DNA of 7,593 nt from Tannerella sp. (GTDB lineage: Bacteria; Bacteroidota; Bacteroidia; Bacteroidales; Tannerellaceae): NCBI GenBank assembly GCA_031288935.1, contig JAITQL010000131.1, forward strand, positions 1 through 7,593. Direction: 5' to 3'. The position numbers and the translations under genes were made by a program. Shown here piece after piece: positions 6,897-7,593 of the stretch. How positions within the stretch are numbered: the stretch's first letter is position 1; every line of letters begins with the position of its first letter. The notes below the pieces were generated by a model. That model made no database searches, was not told the DNA's origin, and saw only the letters and a list, made by a program, of their open reading frames with translations.

Positions 6897-7291
6897 TGAT
6901 CGAAATCCCCCAAACCGTTATCGACGCCATCTTCCGGCAGGCTGCGGAGGAATTGCCCGACGAGGCGTGCGGTCTGCTGGCCGGTGTCGACGGCGTCGTG
7001 AAAAAAAGTTTTCCGCTGGAGAACACAGACCACAGCCCGGAGCATTTTTCTTTCGACCCGCGCGAACAGTTTCGCGTGTTGAAGGAAGCTCGTGCCGAAG
7101 GACTGAAAATCATTGCCAACTACCACAGCCATCCCTCTACGCCGGCGCGTCCGTCGGACGAGGACATCCGGCTGGCCTTCGACCCGCACATCGCATATCT
7201 CATCGCTTCCCTGGCCGGGGCAAACCCCGTCATCAAGGCTTTCGCCAAGACGGATGACGGGATGAAGGAGGTGGAGATAAAGGCAGTTTAG
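6896..7291 (+). CDS. hcyD: JAMM (Mov34/M67) zinc metallopeptidase
   Basis: This 131-residue single-domain JAMM protease resembles Mec+ of mycobacteria, QbsD and Wolinella HcyD. Such enzymes remove residues after the Gly-Gly of a sulfur carrier and/or release the amino acid formed on it. What is seen: catalytic E23 in PDEACGLLAG and the full zinc motif HSHPSTPARPSDED, with H77, H79 and D90 as ligands and S87 conserved. No key residue is missing, and no signal peptide is present. Predicted roles are trimming the carrier's terminal Arg and freeing homocysteine from the carrier adduct. I chose ATG 6896, which overlaps the previous stop by one base (TGATG); a GTG at 6893 is an alternative adding one residue. 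It is the last gene of the operon. Confidence 0.92.
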   Translation: MIEIPQTVIDAIFRQAAEELPDEACGLLAGVDGVVKKSFPLENTDHSPEHFSFDPREQFRVLKEARAEGLKIIANYHSHPSTPARPSDEDIRLAFDPHIAYLIASLAGANPVIKAFAKTDDGMKEVEIKAV

Positions 7292-7537
7292 CGTGCCTGT
7301 CCGTATCCTCCCTCCCTTTCCCGGACGTGAATGAAAACAAAACGGACTTCGTCCCTGATTTTCGCTTAACAAATGAAGGTACGGAGCGTGTTTGAGGCAC
7401 AGACCCTCCCTCTTTCGGATATTGTCATTCCCCGGATTGCTTCTCTGCATTCGGAAGGACGGAGGAGGCATCGAAGCCTTTCTGTTCGTGCCATTCGTAT
7501 AATCCCCGGATCGTGAAAAAATAATTCTTCACATGCA

Positions 7538-7562
7538 ATAAACCCGTTGGAAGCGAGTTTAT
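7538..7562. other. Stem-loop near the right edge
   Basis: ATAAAC-C-CG (7538-7546) pairs with CG-A-GTTTAT (7554-7562): eight base pairs with one C/A mismatch around a 7-base loop. Six T residues follow at 7573-7578, ten bases beyond the stem, too far for a typical terminator. It lies just before an ATG at 7568 and could instead be a leader structure or operator. Confidence 0.4.
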
Positions 7563-7567
7563 ACAGT

Positions 7568-7593
7568 ATGAATTTTTTGAAGGTTGAATTACA
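7568..7593 (+). CDS. Possible start of a truncated gene at the window edge
   Basis: An ATG at 7568 opens a frame (MNFLKVEL) that stays open to the end of the window. Only eight full codons are visible, no promoter of the phylum's type was found upstream, and no family can be recognised. It may be the start of the next gene or chance. Confidence 0.2.

Larger units (their letters stand above)
7292..7593. other. 302-base region without a convincing complete gene
   Basis: No complete gene is supported on either strand. Directly after the stop is a pyrimidine-rich stretch (7300-7321) flanked by GTCCG/CGGAC, too weak to call a terminator. AGGC and GCCT (about 7467-7480) form another weak hairpin followed by TTTC. 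GTGAA (7513-7517) and TTCAC (7528-7532) form a 10-base-spaced inverted repeat, and a stronger hairpin lies at 7538-7562. No Bacteroidota TAnnTTTG box was found on the plus strand. The region probably separates the operon from the next gene. Confidence 0.6.

Noticed and set aside
7331..7369. 12-residue open frame (MKTKRTSSLIFA) as a leader peptide
   Set aside because: It has no promoter, no run of regulatory codons and no clear attenuator after it; a frame this short is expected by chance.
6689..7471. Minus-strand open frame spanning the JAMM gene and the following spacer
   Set aside because: It overlaps two well-supported plus-strand genes and shows no recognisable domain.

Overview
The window is most likely from a Bacteroidota chromosome, probably Bacteroidales, with fairly high GC. 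Two promoters match the Bacteroidota consensus (TTTG or TTG, exactly 19 bases, then TAnnTTTG), the leaders are short and A-rich, and Shine-Dalgarno sequences are largely absent. The genus cannot be told from the sequence.

Layout. Positions 1-115 hold five head-to-tail copies of a 23-bp repeat that probably continues to the left. A minus-strand gene (206-928) encodes a YgjP/DUF45 (SprT-like) zinc metallopeptidase and is followed by a hairpin terminator (126-146). It is divergent from ahcY (1085-2503, S-adenosylhomocysteine hydrolase). The gap between them has a striking inverted repeat (1031-1057) that places one TATCTTTG box on each strand. A 123-base spacer then carries an 18-base dyad (2550-2567) abutting a near-ideal promoter. 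This promoter drives a tight five-gene plus-strand operon: a PstB-like ABC ATPase (2627-3481), a large siroheme sulfite reductase with a C-terminal TusA-like domain (3497-5875), a small ThiS/MoaD-like sulfur carrier (5872-6084), an E1-like adenylyltransferase (6081-6896) and a JAMM metallopeptidase (6896-7291). The last four genes overlap by one to four bases at each junction. The final 302 bases contain no convincing complete gene.

How the genes work together. The set Sir + ubiquitin-like carrier + E1-like enzyme + JAMM protease matches the protein-thiocarboxylate route for homocysteine/methionine synthesis described in Wolinella succinogenes (HcyS, HcyF, HcyD, Sir, MetY). Sir makes sulfide. 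The JAMM protease trims the carrier to expose its Gly-Gly end, the E1-like enzyme adenylates it, and sulfide converts it to a thiocarboxylate. A PLP enzyme (MetY, not in this window) would attach it to O-acetylhomoserine, and the JAMM protease would release homocysteine. The carrier ends GGGGR, so it needs trimming, which fits this scheme. Neighbouring ahcY also produces homocysteine, by hydrolysing S-adenosylhomocysteine. Variant features here are the Sir-middle domain-TusA fusion, an Arg-capped carrier and a lone PstB-like ATPase leading the operon.
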